Shown piece by piece: positions 33,746 to 44,995 of a stretch of DNA of 64,000 nucleotides (position 1 is its first letter; every line of letters starts with the position of its first letter). The translations under genes and the position numbers were made by a program. Origin of the DNA: Gerris lacustris (Eukaryota; Arthropoda; Insecta; Hemiptera; Gerridae). The stretch spans positions 11,841,834-11,905,833 of the forward strand of contig OX578277.1 of NCBI GenBank assembly GCA_951217055.1. Direction: 5' to 3'. The notes beneath the pieces are model-generated. The model ran no database searches. It saw only the letters and a program-made list of their open reading frames with translations, and was not told where the DNA came from.

Positions 33746-33817
33746 CCTAGTTTGAAGTATAAATAAAATTGTTAAAATGTTTAACAGAAATAACATTGAT
33801 TTTAACATTTTCTTCAT
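33746..33817 (-). CDS. Odorant-binding protein, exon 1 (signal peptide)
   Basis: OBPs are small secreted carriers of odorants and other hydrophobic ligands in the sensillar lymph or hemolymph. This exon encodes MKKMLKSMLFLLNILTILFI plus LQTR: basic N-terminus, then a hydrophobic core, a good signal peptide. It ends at donor AGG|GTAAAT in phase 0, fitting exon 2. The assembled protein is 141 residues with Cys at 44, 71, 75, 113, 122 and 131, i.e. C1-x26-C2-x3-C3-x37-C4-x8-C5-x8-C6, the classical insect OBP signature. Choosing this exon 10.4 kb away rests on signal-peptide character, phase and donor. No nearer candidate was found, but a different first exon is possible. A TATAAAA lies about 136 bases upstream (33959-33953, minus). 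Confidence 0.72.
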
Positions 33818-33889
33818 TCGTATAATTTAAAATTTTTAAATAAACTTTTTTAAATTACTTCTGATTTAAAAACTCATCACATTATTTGT

Positions 33890-34740
33890 ATAAAAATGAT
33901 CTGTTCAAATTTACTTTTTTCCAAAGAAAGCTGTTCACAATAAACTTTATTATTTTATAACTGTTCAAATTAATAGTTTATAAGGAAACTGCTCACATTT
34001 ATACTTTTCACTTTAACCCTGTATTCGTATTTATTTTTCACACAAAAACTGTTCAAATATGCTACAAAAGCTGCTCTAATTGATACTATTAAAGAACTGT
34101 TCAAATTTACTTTTTCCAAGAAACCATAAACATCAATTATTTCCATATAAACTGTTCATTTTTTTTTCTTTCAGAACACTAAATTTTATACTTTTCACGT
34201 AAATATTTTTACTGTGTATTTTTTCAATAAGCTAATTTTTTTTCAAATTTTAAAAATTTAGTCTTATAAATGGTTCAAATATAACACATAACTATTAACT
34301 CTAATGGAATTAACAAAAAAGTAAACCAATATCAATTCTAAACTATACACTGTTTAAAATTTGTTTTTATTACAATCTGTTCGAAATTTGTTTCTTTAAC
34401 ACAAACTGTTTTGAAGTTTGTTCTTATTAAATAAACTTTTCAAAATTCTTTCTTACTACACAAACGGTTCAAAATTTGTTTCTAAAATACAAACTGTTCA
34501 AAAAATGCATTGTGTTGCTCTAAATTTGTTCTTTTTTCAGATATTGTTCTAAATTTGTTCTTTTTATACAGCTTAAACTTTGTACTTTTATCAAAAACTG
34601 ATTATAATTTTAACTTTACACATACTGCTCAAAATTTGAAATTAGTTGATTTTACACAAGGAATCAAAATGTTATAGTTGATACACAAATAGTTCAAAAT
34701 TTGTACATTTTGAACAAACAGTTAACACTTATGCTGCATT
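33890..34740. repeat. Degenerate CTGTTCAAA(A/T)TTTG repeats upstream of the OBP gene
   Basis: About 20 imperfect copies of CTGTTCAAA or close variants every 25-45 bases (for example 33901, 33960, 34050, 34097, 34377, 34465, 34495, 34625, 34690). They begin about 70 bases upstream of the OBP start codon. Confidence 0.7.
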
Positions 34741-35062
34741 TATGACTTCTATAGAACTAACGAACTGTAAAACAATCAAGGTAATAAAAGAAGTGAGAAA
34801 AAAATGGCTTTTTGTTTCTGTTAAATGTATATTGTCAATCCCTTCTACTTCATTTAAGAAAGATTTGTGTTCGAAGTAATAATTAAAACAACAAAACAGA
34901 ATATTACAATGGAAAAGAGTTAATAGCAGTCATTATAGGAATTGTAATTGCCAAGAATTAACTGTCACTACAAAACACCAACAAGTGGAAAACGTTTAGT
35001 GTATATACATGTCCTATTTCAAGTGTTCAAACGGCTATAACGTTTAAACTAGAAAAATGTTT
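34741..35062. other. Intergenic AT-rich sequence
   Basis: Nothing recognised. Confidence 0.45.
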
Positions 35063-36267
35063 TATCTACGATTGATACGAAATTTAAACATTGTATCTCT
35101 GTTTAGATGAGTAGAAAGTGATTCTTTACGTACTTGTTTTCATTGCTCATGGCCGTTTTATAATTCCTCTTTTTCCGCCCTAGTGAGGTAAAAAAGAAGA
35201 ATTCTTCACCTTAACGCACCATTAGCGAGTTTGTTTACATTTAACAAAACTAATTTGCTGTTTGTTATTTAAAGTAAACTGTTTAAATCGATTTTTTAGT
35301 GAAAAACAATTATTGATTTATGTCCTTATAACGAAAATGAGGAGAATAATAATACGCCTCCCGAAATAATTAATTCGGCACAAAATACGAATAATGAATT
35401 AATGTCATCTTTATCAAAAGAGAAATACGAACTCACAAGTTTAAAATTTTTTGCTTCCGAGCTAACCGAAGGTAACGGAAGCATTGTGTTCACTTTTGAA
35501 AACGAAAAAGTTTTATGTCTCCGATTTTAAAAATTCCAAGACAGAAATCCGTTTCAGACATCAGGGAACATTTTTGGTCTCGTGTCTGTCTGTCAGTCTG
35601 TCTGTCTGTCTGTCTGTCGGTCTGTGTGTCCGCGAATTATGAAACGTGCGACGATAACTTGAGTAAATGTCAACCAATTTTGATGAAATTTGGTAGACAT
35701 GTTCATTTTACCAATGCCCAGGACGAGTTCGTTGGACAACGTTATCCGTCCAAGCGGTCGCAAGCAACGCTCGCGTAAACGTGAACTTCAAATTTATAAT
35801 TGGAATTTTGGGTCGGGAAAATAATCTAACTTCATCCATTCATTGAGACAAAATTTTTTTTCCAAATATAATATTTTAGTAAAACCAACAGCGACTCTGC
35901 TATGAAGTGTTAAAGATCGCTAAAACTATTAATAGTTTTTACACAATAAACAATATAACAATAAAGTAATATAAAAATAATTATAATGATAATATAACAA
36001 TAAAGTACATGATAGGATGCGAGGAAGCTATGTGCCACACTAATTGGCAGTCTATTGCTTCCGAGCTTACCGAAGGTAACGGAAGCATTGTGTTTTTTTC
36101 TGTATTTATTATTAAAATTCAACAATCATAGATAAAGTACGGTACTCAACTCTTGTGAAAACTGCATTTTGCTTTGCTCGTGCGGTTTTACTACCCTGCC
36201 TGTCACTCGGGTGCAAACTCCACACTCGCATGCAAAATGCTACTTTCCGCACTAAACGCGTTATGTA
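35063..36267 (+). mobile_element. Crypton-like non-autonomous element, copy E, interrupted
   Basis: TATCTACGATTGATACGAAA end at 35063, diverged hairpin near 35160-35215, decayed ORF start near 35310-35430, then a 640-bp insertion (35453-36092) in a T-run, after which the element resumes with CTGTATTTATTATTAAAATT and the GCATTTTGC/GCAAAATGC block to CGCGTTATGTA. Confidence 0.8.
35453..36092 (+). mobile_element. Hairpin-ended repeat (GGAAGCATTGTG family), inserted in copy E
   Basis: Starts and ends with the same hairpin in direct orientation: GCTTCCGAGC(T)(A/T)ACCGAAGG/TAACGGAAGC followed by ATTGTG (35453-35488 and 36057-36092). Between them are a (TCTG)n run at about 35582-35625, TGAAATTTGGTAGACATGTT, and GTGCCACACTAATTGGCAGT before the second hairpin. 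It sits within a T-run of the host element. No transposase. Confidence 0.8.
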
Positions 36268-36740
36268 GTACTTTACTTAATAGTAAAAGTTGTAATAGGT
36301 AGTAGGTAGGTACTTAAAGCGTAGTATAATGAAACAAAAAGAAAAAAATTGATTCCGCCTTTTAAAGGGTCAAAATCCCTTTGAAGAACGTGGTTACCTT
36401 TTGACCCTCAATTATTAAATAAAGTTCACTAAAAACCTTTAAAAAAATGTTAATTACATTTTTTCGCAATGTGATTTTCATGATCCTAAGTACAAAATTA
36501 GTTAGTAAACAGAAAATCAAGTTGATGTTCGTTAGTCACTTCAAATCCAAGTAACATCACTAAAGTAACATCACTAAACTAACATCACTAAAGTAACATC
36601 ACTAAAGTATCATCACTAAAAGATTGACTTACACACAAAATTCTAGCTTGATGTTAGTCACTTCAGTGAGACCACTTTTTTGCAGGCTATCTCCTGGACT
36701 ACAAGTTTTTATTTAGAATATCATTTCAATCAGCGGCGTG
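36268..36740. other. Intergenic, with a 14-bp tandem repeat
   Basis: AACATCACTAAAGT is repeated about five to six times at 36541-36626. The rest is AT-rich with no gene. Confidence 0.6.
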
Positions 36741-37108
36741 GTAATGGGGGGGGGGGGGGGAGTTCCAGAGGAAATAGCTCCTAGAAATAGTGGACGGAGA
36801 AAGGCCGGGTTCGATTCCCCACCGAGGAGTAATAAATGCGGAAAACACTGCCGGCTAGGTAATTATAAACTCGTATATGAGAAAGTTTGTCTGTGTTGTG
36901 TCAGTACCGATTTTTTTGTCGTATTGGTTTTATAAAATTTAGCACTCCAAAATTTGGAGCTCGCGAGCTCATTCCTCGATTTCGCCTTGGGGTATGATAA
37001 AACCACGTTTTTGGACTCAGGGGACCTCAAAACGTGTATATCCATTAAAATCTCAAAATCGAATTTTCGCACTATCACAATACTTTCTCTTTATATGAGA
37101 AAGTAAAT
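36741..37108. repeat. Two fragments of the AAAGTATTGTG hairpin family
   Basis: 36780-36920 (+) is a tail piece with GGCCGGGTTCGATTCCCCAC and TCGTATATGAGAAAGTTTGT. 36940-37108 (-) is a head piece with GACCTCAAAACGTGTATATC and the terminal hairpin ACTTTCTCTTTATATGAGAA. They face each other. A run of 14 G lies at about 36747-36760. Confidence 0.7.
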
Positions 37109-38705
37109 GAACGTACCCCCTTTATTTTCTCATTTAAATATTTAAACGCACTGTCTTCTGTGTACTCAATATTCCAAAAAAAACTAATCTAAATAATAAC
37201 ATCTGTTATGTTATCCTAAATAAAATAATCAAATTTTTTTTTTTTTTTTTTTTAAGTGCTTCTTTAATAATAATATTATTATTATAAGTATAAATGTGTT
37301 TATGATAATTTTCTATAGATGGATTGAGTAGGTGTAAAAGCGAAATAAAACGCTTTACTAGTTGTATGACCTTAGTAAGGTCATCTTCTGTCCTTTATTC
37401 CCTACACCTTCTTTAGATTGTTACTACCCTCTGGTTTTTTTTTTTATAAGGGAAGTAACAATCTTAAGAAGTGCTATAAATTGAACCATTCAATACAGAC
37501 GGACAGACCGACAGACAGACAGACAGACATGAGACCAAAAATATTGACGTATAATCGGAGACATAAAACATTTTCGTTCTTTCGACTGATCACTATACTT
37601 CGGTTGCCCTCGGTAAGCTCGGAGGCAAAAGTATAAATATTTTAAGGTGAAATCATTTGAAATTTAAATAATCTCTCTAGCTTAATTACTGGGAGGTATG
37701 TGTCCCATGAATAACATCCATATTTTCTTTGAGTTTATAATATTTTCTAGGTAATTCCCAAGATTTTGATAAATTTCAATTAGTGGCTACACTGTAAACA
37801 ATTTATTTTATCATCCCAAAATTCAGCAGAAACCAAAAAAAAAAGTATCATATTTACAGAATATTTAGATTTACACTCACACACACACATATATATGTAT
37901 ATAACACAGGTTTGAATGACTAATACAAGATTATATTTTTAATGGAACTATTACTAATTCGTATTTTATAATGATAACAAGAATTTTATGCCTGTGTGAG
38001 AAGGTTCTTTTCTTCACTTGGGTTATTGTTAATAGTTATGTAAATATATACATATATATGTATACATATAATCATATGTAAATTTGCGTGAACGTAGTAG
38101 CCATGAATTCTAGTTACGGCTATTTAGGAAGTTCGTGGAAGATAATAATGGCTTCCAGGGTTAACGCATCTCGAATGAGAATCACTTATAATCGACTTGA
38201 ACAATCGACTATTAAAGTTTGCGATAAATCGATATTCTGCATCGTTATGTCGACACATTATAAGGTTGGTTCTAAACTTGTAAATATAAGTATTAACAGA
38301 AAAAAAAACAATCATTTAAACTGGGATAGAACTTATAGATGTACGTGATACTGAATTAATTCCAAAAATACATAACATTTAATTTATTTATCATTAAAAA
38401 TGTTTCATAATAAAAATAATGTAACACCGTTGGGAATTGAAAGGTGGTTGTTTTGCACTTTTTCGATTCAAAGCAGATGTACATAATTTTTTAATTTAAA
38501 TAAGGTCCTCATTAGCTGATTGCGATCGACTGCGATTCTCACGCAAAACTCCTTCACTTCTTATTATTGGACGAATGGTAAAATGAGATTTGGATCTAGT
38601 TCGATTCCTAGTCGGGTCAAACTTATTTTTATCCAATTATAAATGTTCGCAGAGGAGTAAAATTAATATGGACCATCTGGGGGGATACTTTTAAAAACCA
38701 TTCCA
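37109..38705. other. Intergenic, repeat fragments only
   Basis: Holds a T-run (37231-37253), a perfect hairpin ATGACCTTAGTAAGGTCAT near 37366, and a minus-strand fragment of the GGAAGCATTGTG family at 37495-37640 (GACAGACAGACAGACATGAG, then TCGGTAAGCTCGGAGGC). The frame at 38088-38348 has no recognised motif. Confidence 0.5.
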
Positions 38706-38709
38706 TTTT

Positions 38710-39770
38710 TTTTACTTTTTCATACAAGGAGAAAGTATTGTGGTAGCGCGAAAATTTGATTAAACGTTTTGAGGTCCCATGAGTTCAAAAAAGGAGTTTT
38801 TGGAAATATTAGGATCGTTACCTTTTTGATTATTATTCGTAGGGATGTGTGATGGACCACTTTAGGGGTGAAAAATTACAATTAATTCATTTTAATGAGA
38901 CGTTTCGACCCTTAAAAGGAGTTTTTAAAAAAATGTCTGTCTGACACTGGACCGATTTTGACGAAATTTGACATATATGTTTAGAAAAATCATCCCATAC
39001 TTCGAGGAAAAATCGAAAAATGAATTTTAGCCCCAAATTTTGGGGTACTACCTCCCCAAAAAACTCAACATTAATCAAACATTAATGCACCAGGTCCCAT
39101 GCCCCAGGCCAAAAGCCCTAGGCCCATTGCTAAGTGCTCCAGGCCCCAGATTATCGGCCATTGGTCTCTGGCCCAAGGCCCATTGCCCCTTACCCCTAGG
39201 CCTATTCCCTCTTACCCCAGGCCCATTTTCCCAGGCTATAGGCTCATTCAACGACCAATTAATTCCCTACGTTTATTACTAAACGTTAGTCGAATCGATG
39301 AAGTAGCTTTGACGGGAATTTGCCAGAAAACGAGTGTACGCTCACAAGGACTACTACCGCTACACTAGCAGGTGTGTTACTAAACCAGTACAAGCACTGC
39401 AGAAGGATGGGATACTGGGGTACCCATCACCATCGCATACGAGTGTAGAGTGTAAAAGGTTAAGGTTCAAACTGTGCTCGTCGATTCGACTACCATTAGC
39501 ATTCCAGGGTTAAATACGAATCTAACGATATAAGCCGTTTTCCCGGGAAAAAATCTAGTTCCTGAGAAAATAGCTTTAAACGCAGACGGAGAGAGACCGG
39601 GTTCGATTTCCCGCCAAGGAGAAGTTATTTTTATGATGAATTTTAATATAATGATCAATAATTATTAAATTCGTGTACGAAAACTAATAAATGTAAAACA
39701 CTGGGCTAAGTAATTATGAACTCGTATATGAAAAAGTTTGTCTGAGTTGTCTCGGACCGATGTTTTTAAA
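38710..39770 (+). mobile_element. Hairpin-ended repeat (AAAGTATTGTG family), split copy
   Basis: Head at 38715-39065 (GAGAAAGTATTGTGGTAGCG, TTGACATATATGTTTAG) and tail at 39505-39770 (ATAAGCCGTTTTCCCGGG, GACCGGGTTCGATTTCCCGC, GGACCGATG). The 39066-39504 interval between them is unrelated and includes a GGCCC-rich low-complexity patch. Confidence 0.68.
39092..39245 (+). repeat. C/G-rich low-complexity repeat (AGGCCCATTGCC-like)
   Basis: Irregular repeats of CCCAGGCCCA and CCTAGGCCCATT over about 150 bp, strikingly GC-rich for this region. They give two spurious proline-rich open frames. Confidence 0.75.
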
Positions 39771-39943
39771 ATCGAATGAGTATATAGTTGTTATTACAAA
39801 CAAGTTTGTGTACATGCGGAAGAAATTTATGGACGCAGAAGGTTGAAATTGTTATCAATGGGACTAACATTGGGCTAATAAAACACTATCCAAATTTCAT
39901 TAAAATCGGTCAAGTAGTTTCTAAAATAAAAGCGTTCGTAATA

Positions 39944-40349
39944 CAGAAGAACCTCGATAAGAAAGTGTCTCAAGGGGATTATAGGGAAACAGTCTTGTTA
40001 TCGAGGTGCTCTTTTTGTTGAGGGTCGTGTTATCAAGGTTATTTTGGCTATCAGTCGTGTTATCGAGGTTAATGGGAGGTTCTCCAAGTCTAGACTTGTT
40101 CAAGGTCGCCCATTCCTGTATAGAGTCGCGTTATAGAGGTTGACTTCTCAAAACGACTTGTTATAGAGGTTCTGAGTTACGTTGTGAATTGGAAAAAATC
40201 CGTGTTATAGAGGTTGTTTGTATAATAATAGTCGCGTTATAGAGGTTAATTTAACATTATGTGTTATGGCAATCTCAAGGGGATTTGAAAATTGCACTTG
40301 TAATTGAGGTTGTCGTGTTATTGAGGGTCGTGTAAGCGAGGTTCTACTG
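39944..40349. mobile_element. pogo/Tigger-like MITE
   Basis: 406 bp with inverted ends CAGAAGAACCTCGATAA and GCGAGGTTCTACTG and TA on each side (39942-39943, 40350-40351). CAGTAGAACCTCGATAA-type ends with TA duplication are typical of pogo/Tigger elements. At least seven internal copies of CGTGTTAT(C/A)GAGGTT, each a copy of the terminal motif, lie in tandem. No transposase. Confidence 0.82.
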
Positions 40350-40598
40350 TAATATTGACGGACAAACAGAAATTTTGAATTTGAAAAAACTTCGTTTTTC
40401 AGAATAATTGTTGTGGTTCCGTCAGAAGTAATAATCGATTAACATAAACAAGTAAAAGAATAATCGATATAAAATGTCAATTTATAAATCGATATATATC
40501 GATAGTACGGATAAAAAGTGAAAGGGGAAACGATTATAGAAATCGTCGAGCGTGTTCACACCAAGGGGTCAATGTTTACTTCTGACTAAATCATTTAA
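40350..40598. other. Intergenic with ATCGAT-rich words
   Basis: Contains a palindrome ATCGATATATATCGAT near 40488-40503. No gene. Confidence 0.4.
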
Positions 40599-40599
40599 A

Positions 40600-40728
40600 A
40601 TGACGTCATTATTCTACATCCTCACTGCGCATGTCAGAACTGAAGAATCTACTACCTAACCAGTTTAATATATACACAACAGCATATATATATATTCAAT
40701 TTTATCTTTTAAACTGGTTAGTCAGTCG
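40600..40728 (+). promoter_or_regulatory. Candidate core promoter (CRE, TATA, TCAGT initiator)
   Basis: TGACGTCA-type palindrome near 40601, a TATATATATAT stretch at 40685-40695 and the arthropod initiator TCAGT at 40722-40726 lie in promoter-like spacing. The CCAGTTTA / TAAACTGG arms (about 40660 and 40710) form an inverted repeat around the TATA stretch. It could drive the lipocalin, whose coding exon is preceded by a splice acceptor and so must have an upstream 5' UTR exon. This link is inference. Confidence 0.28.
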
Positions 40729-40917
40729 ATCTTTGACTCTTAAATAAGACTGTTTTCGTTCTCTCTCATTTCGATATAAAATTATTCGATATATTTATTT
40801 TAATTGTAATATATATTTGTTAATAGTTTATTTTTTACATTTTTTTATTTTAATTTAAAATAATATATATATCTTTATTGGAAGAAATTTTACAAGAAGG
40901 ACCCTAAAAAAACCAAG
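40724..40917 (+). other. Candidate 5' UTR exon of the lipocalin gene
   Basis: Starts at the putative initiator and ends at a donor-like CCAAG|GTAGGA. There is no coding content. The AT-rich setting makes chance signals likely, so this is only a candidate. Confidence 0.2.
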
Positions 40918-42390
40918 GTAGGAACAATTTATTTGTATTCTTTAATCTTTAAATAAATATACATTTATTTTATTTTTATAAAACAAATAACTTTTTTAAT
41001 TTATTTTTTAACCTCTCATACATGAAGTATATAGAATAGAAATTGTGAAGGCGCACAAATTTAATTTTTGATAGATTTACACATTCTTATGTCCTGTATT
41101 CTATATGAATCCAAAATTTGTTTTTTTTTTTTAAAAAAACAAAAAACTCTTTCATCTATCGTCTGTAGTCCGATTTCGTTGAATTTTGGCATACATGTTC
41201 AGATCACTTCCAGAGGCGAAATAAAGAAATTAATTATAATTTTAAATTAAGGGATCGCTGTCCCTCAATAACCCAGAAAAATAATTATTTATAAAAAATA
41301 GCTTTAGACCAATATAATTTTAAATTCTAAAATTTAGTAAATTTAAATTTCGAAATTAACCATATAAGTTAAATTATAATAATTAATTTTCATAGGAAAA
41401 ATATTTTCCAAAATATTCAATAATATAATATATTTCATAAATATTTATATTGTATAATCATGCTTTGTGTTATCAAAATATATTAATCTCACTTTAAATT
41501 AAATAATATTTTGCATTGTCACGGTAAATACATAATCTGTTAAAATTTTTGGTTACTAGATGGTCGGAAAATGGGTTAAAATGTGGACTTAAAAGAAAAG
41601 GTGGTTGAAATAAAATTAAGAAGTGTGATAAATGTCCCCTTTGAAATGAAAACCAAAATTTTTAAATATGCATATTTAAAAAAATCTGTGCAAACGTAGA
41701 TAAATTATTATATATCCTGATGAGAATTTCAGAAATGAATTTTAGATCTAATTTAGTGGCTCTACTCCTCACAAACACTGAAAAATTTAAACCGAGGAAA
41801 TTTATAACAGTTTTACAACGAAATATTGATCAAAATAAATTTAATTTCAAAGGACGAGAAGGTGGGGTTCGATTCCCCCCAGGGGAGGAATTATTTGGGT
41901 AAAATTTTATAACCAATTAAATATAACCAGGAAAAATAAATGGCGCTTTTTTGCGCACGACAAACAAATAGAGCTTTTTAAAAATAAATGTCACTTTTTG
42001 CGCACTTATAGTGCGTATAAACATACCCCCCAAAAAAAACCTCCAACAACCCTATAACGGCTAGTCCTAAACCTTTGTAATAATCTATGCATATACCTTA
42101 CAGGGCGATGAAAATTTCCCGAAATAATTTAATTTACCTTGTTGTCATTACTGATAAAAAACATTATGACCTTCCGTGGAATCGAACCAGTGACCCTCTA
42201 ATTTTATTTGATTTTTGGAGCCTTCCGCCTAAATTTATTTATATTTTTTATTCTCATATAGAGCATGATGGGGAAATAAAAACATGTTATTTTTCATAAT
42301 ATAATAATGTATAAATGCCTAATAATCTACGACCCCTAAAAAGTACTTGGATACATAAGTATTTTCCTGTGACTTTGTTTAACAATATCA
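40918..42390. other. Intergenic with a diverged AAAGTATTGTG-family copy
   Basis: Blocks AATTGTGAAGGCGCACAAAT (41040), TTTGGCATACATGTTCAG (41186) and GGTGGGGTTCGATTCCCCCC (41861) appear in family order but stretched over about 850 bp. Another short block at 42175-42200 has GAATCGAACC. No gene recognised. Confidence 0.45.
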
Positions 42391-42637
42391 TTTTATTAGA
42401 ATAAGACCTAAGAATGCGTCAATTTATTAGAATAAGGCCTAAGAATGCGTCAATTTATTAGAATAAGACCTAAGAATGCGTCAATTTATTAGAATAAGAC
42501 CTAAGAATGCGTCAATTTATTAGAATAAGACCTAAGAATGCGTCAATTTATTAGAATAAGACCTAAGAATGAGTCAATATATTAGAATAAGACCTAAGAA
42601 TGCGTCAATTTATTAGAATAAGACCTAAGAATGCGTA
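42391..42637 (+). repeat. 31-bp tandem repeat, 8 copies
   Basis: Unit TTTATTAGAATAAGACCTAA plus GAATGCGTCAA, nearly identical in each copy. Confidence 0.94.
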
Positions 42638-43195
42638 CAAACATATTAACAATGTGATAGGTACAACAATATAATAAGTGAAATTTAAAACAGGGTATGT
42701 AAATTAATTAATAAATGAATGTAAATTAATTTTTACTGTACTTTTAAGTTCTACATTGTATATGAGCAACAATAAACTTATAAACAACAACAATAATGTA
42801 ATAAATGTAATATTAAGTAAGTTATGTAATATGATTAAGTAAGAAATGTAAATATGACAACTTTATCAAAAATATCATAACTTCCCCATTTCCTTCCGTA
42901 CTTTTTCCTTTGTTGAATGGATATAAATGGACTCACTGAGTACATAATAATAGACATTGACATAGTTTACATTGATTCTATACAATGTAATCTATGTATT
43001 TATAATGACAAAGTTTCACTTCATAGTTTATTTATATTGTAAGGATAATATAGATTATATAATAATAATATGTTTGTTATAGTTTTTAAACAATAGAGTA
43101 ATTGTTTTGAATTGACAGGATTTCTTATTTCCTATTATTTAACTCAATGTGACATAATGTATTGTACATGAATTGTATTTGAGTAAAGTAAAAAA
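42638..43195. other. Intergenic AT-rich sequence
   Basis: Nothing recognised. Confidence 0.45.
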
Positions 43196-43199
43196 AAAA

Positions 43200-43596
43200 T
43201 AGACTGCCAATTAGTGTGGCACATAGCTTCCTCGCATCCTATCATGTACTTTATTGTTATAATGTTTATTGTGTAAAAACTATTAATAGTTTTAGCGATC
43301 TTTAACACTTCATAGCGGTGTCGCTGTTGGTTTTACTGAAAAATTGTATTTGTAAAAAATGTTTGTCTCATTGAATTAGATGAAGTTAGATTTTTTTCCC
43401 GACCTAAAATTCCAATTTTAAATTTGAAGTTAACGTTTACGTGAGCGTTGCTCGTTAACGCTTGGACGGATAATGTTGTCCAACGAACTCGTCCTGGGCA
43501 TTGGTAAAATGAACATGTCTACCAAATTTCATCAAAATCGGTTGACATTTACCCAAGTTATCGTCGCACGTTTCATAATTCGCGGACACACAGACC

Positions 43597-43660
<64 letters not shown>

Positions 43661-43795
43661 CGAGACCAAAAATGTTCCCTGATGTCTGAAACGGATTTCT
43701 GTCTTGGAATTTTTAAAATCGGAGGCATAAAAGTTTTTCGTTCTCAAAAGTGAACACAATGCTTCCGTTACCTTCGGTAAGCTCGGAAGCAAAAT
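43200..43795 (-). mobile_element. Hairpin-ended repeat (GGAAGCATTGTG family), full copy
   Basis: Minus copy of the 35453-36092 element: hairpin GCTTCCGAGCTTACCGAAGG (43793 downward), (TCTG)n as a long CAGA run at about 43594-43658, TGAAATTTGGTAGACATGTT, and the far end GTGCCACACTAATTGGCAGT at 43204-43223. The simple run produces open frames that are only (CTGT)n translations. Confidence 0.82.
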
Positions 43796-44584
43796 AATAA
43801 TTCAAGTGAAAATTCGAGTTTCATTCAATTTTCACTTTTCCTAACGTAAATGAAAATATATTGTATTTCACCAAAAAAAAAATTCTAAACCGAGATTTCA
43901 ACGAAATTATACATTTTTGGGTGTTTTCAAAACGATTTGAGTTGTAAATTTATTTTGAGTTTTTTTTTTTTTTTGGTTTAGCTGTCTGTCTGTCTGTCTG
44001 TGTCATGGTTAACTCCCACAGTTTAAGCAAGAGAGTTAAAACTTGGTACACAAATCAGTCCTTAAAATTTAGTTGTGCTGTCCGGATAATCATAAAATTG
44101 TGATCATTGTCATTAACCTATTTGTTCAGAGTTAGCAAAAGTTTCAAAAAAAAAAAACAACCACCTGATGAGCTCTTTTTAAATATATTTAATAACTAGG
44201 CATCGCGTGGTTCTATCATTGAAGCGAGCGTATTGCAATAAAATAGTGAATATTGAAATTTGTTAATCATGATGAATGTCATAGTTGAAGATAAGTGGAA
44301 GAGGGTAGTGAGGGGTAGAGTGGGGGTACTCGGTACAAAGCTTTACTTCATAAAAAACCTACACACAAAACGACTATAAGAATCTTAACCACCCGTCATA
44401 GCTTTTAAACTAATATTATAAATGTATCACTTCATTACTCAAATACTACTGCATGTATCAAGTTGAAATTTTACATACTTGTTTCAATTGTACTTTAGAC
44501 GATGTACGTGAAGTTTTATTAAGATCGTTACGTTAGAACGTAAGATATCGGCAAAAAAGGTTGTTTTCACTATTTTAAACGTTT

Positions 44585-44893
44585 AGGTCCGCTTTAATAG
44601 TTTTAGCGATCTTTATTAAATCATAGCAGTGTCGTTGTTGGTTTTACTGAAAAATGTTATTTGAAAAAAATGTTCCTCTCATCGAGTAGGTGATGATAGA
44701 ATTTTTTCCCGTCCTGAAATTCGATTTTTAAATTTGAAGCTCACGTTTACGCGAGCATTGCGCGCGAACTCTTGGACGGATCACGCTGTCCAACAAACTT
44801 AGCCTGAGTATTAGTAAGAAGATCATGTATACCAAATTTCAACTAAATTGGTCAACTTTTACTCAAGTTATCGTCACACGCGTAAACGTTACT

Positions 44894-44925
<32 letters not shown>

Positions 44926-44995
44926 GCATATTTCGTTGAATGTAAGAAGCTCGCTTACGCTCCCTTCAATAAGTTCATTAAATTTTATGTTCGAA
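44585..44995 (-). mobile_element. Hairpin-ended repeat (GGAAGCATTGTG family), diverged partial copy
   Basis: Shares GTCGTTGTTGGTTTTACTG, TTGGACGGATCACGCTGTCC and a CAGA run (44894-44920) in the same order as 43200-43795. The hairpin end is degraded (AAGCTCGCTTACGCTCCCTT). Confidence 0.7.

Noticed and set aside
38088..38348. 86-residue + strand frame in intergenic DNA
   Set aside because: No recognisable motif, AT-rich setting, no splice or neighbouring exon support.
39040..39368. Proline-rich frames (PRPKALGPLLSAPG..)
   Set aside because: Product of the AGGCCCATTGCC low-complexity patch.
43455..43792. Frames with SVCLSVCLSVC and DRQTDRQTDRQ repeats (also 35515, 37418, 44825)
   Set aside because: Translations of (CTGT)n runs inside hairpin-ended repeats.
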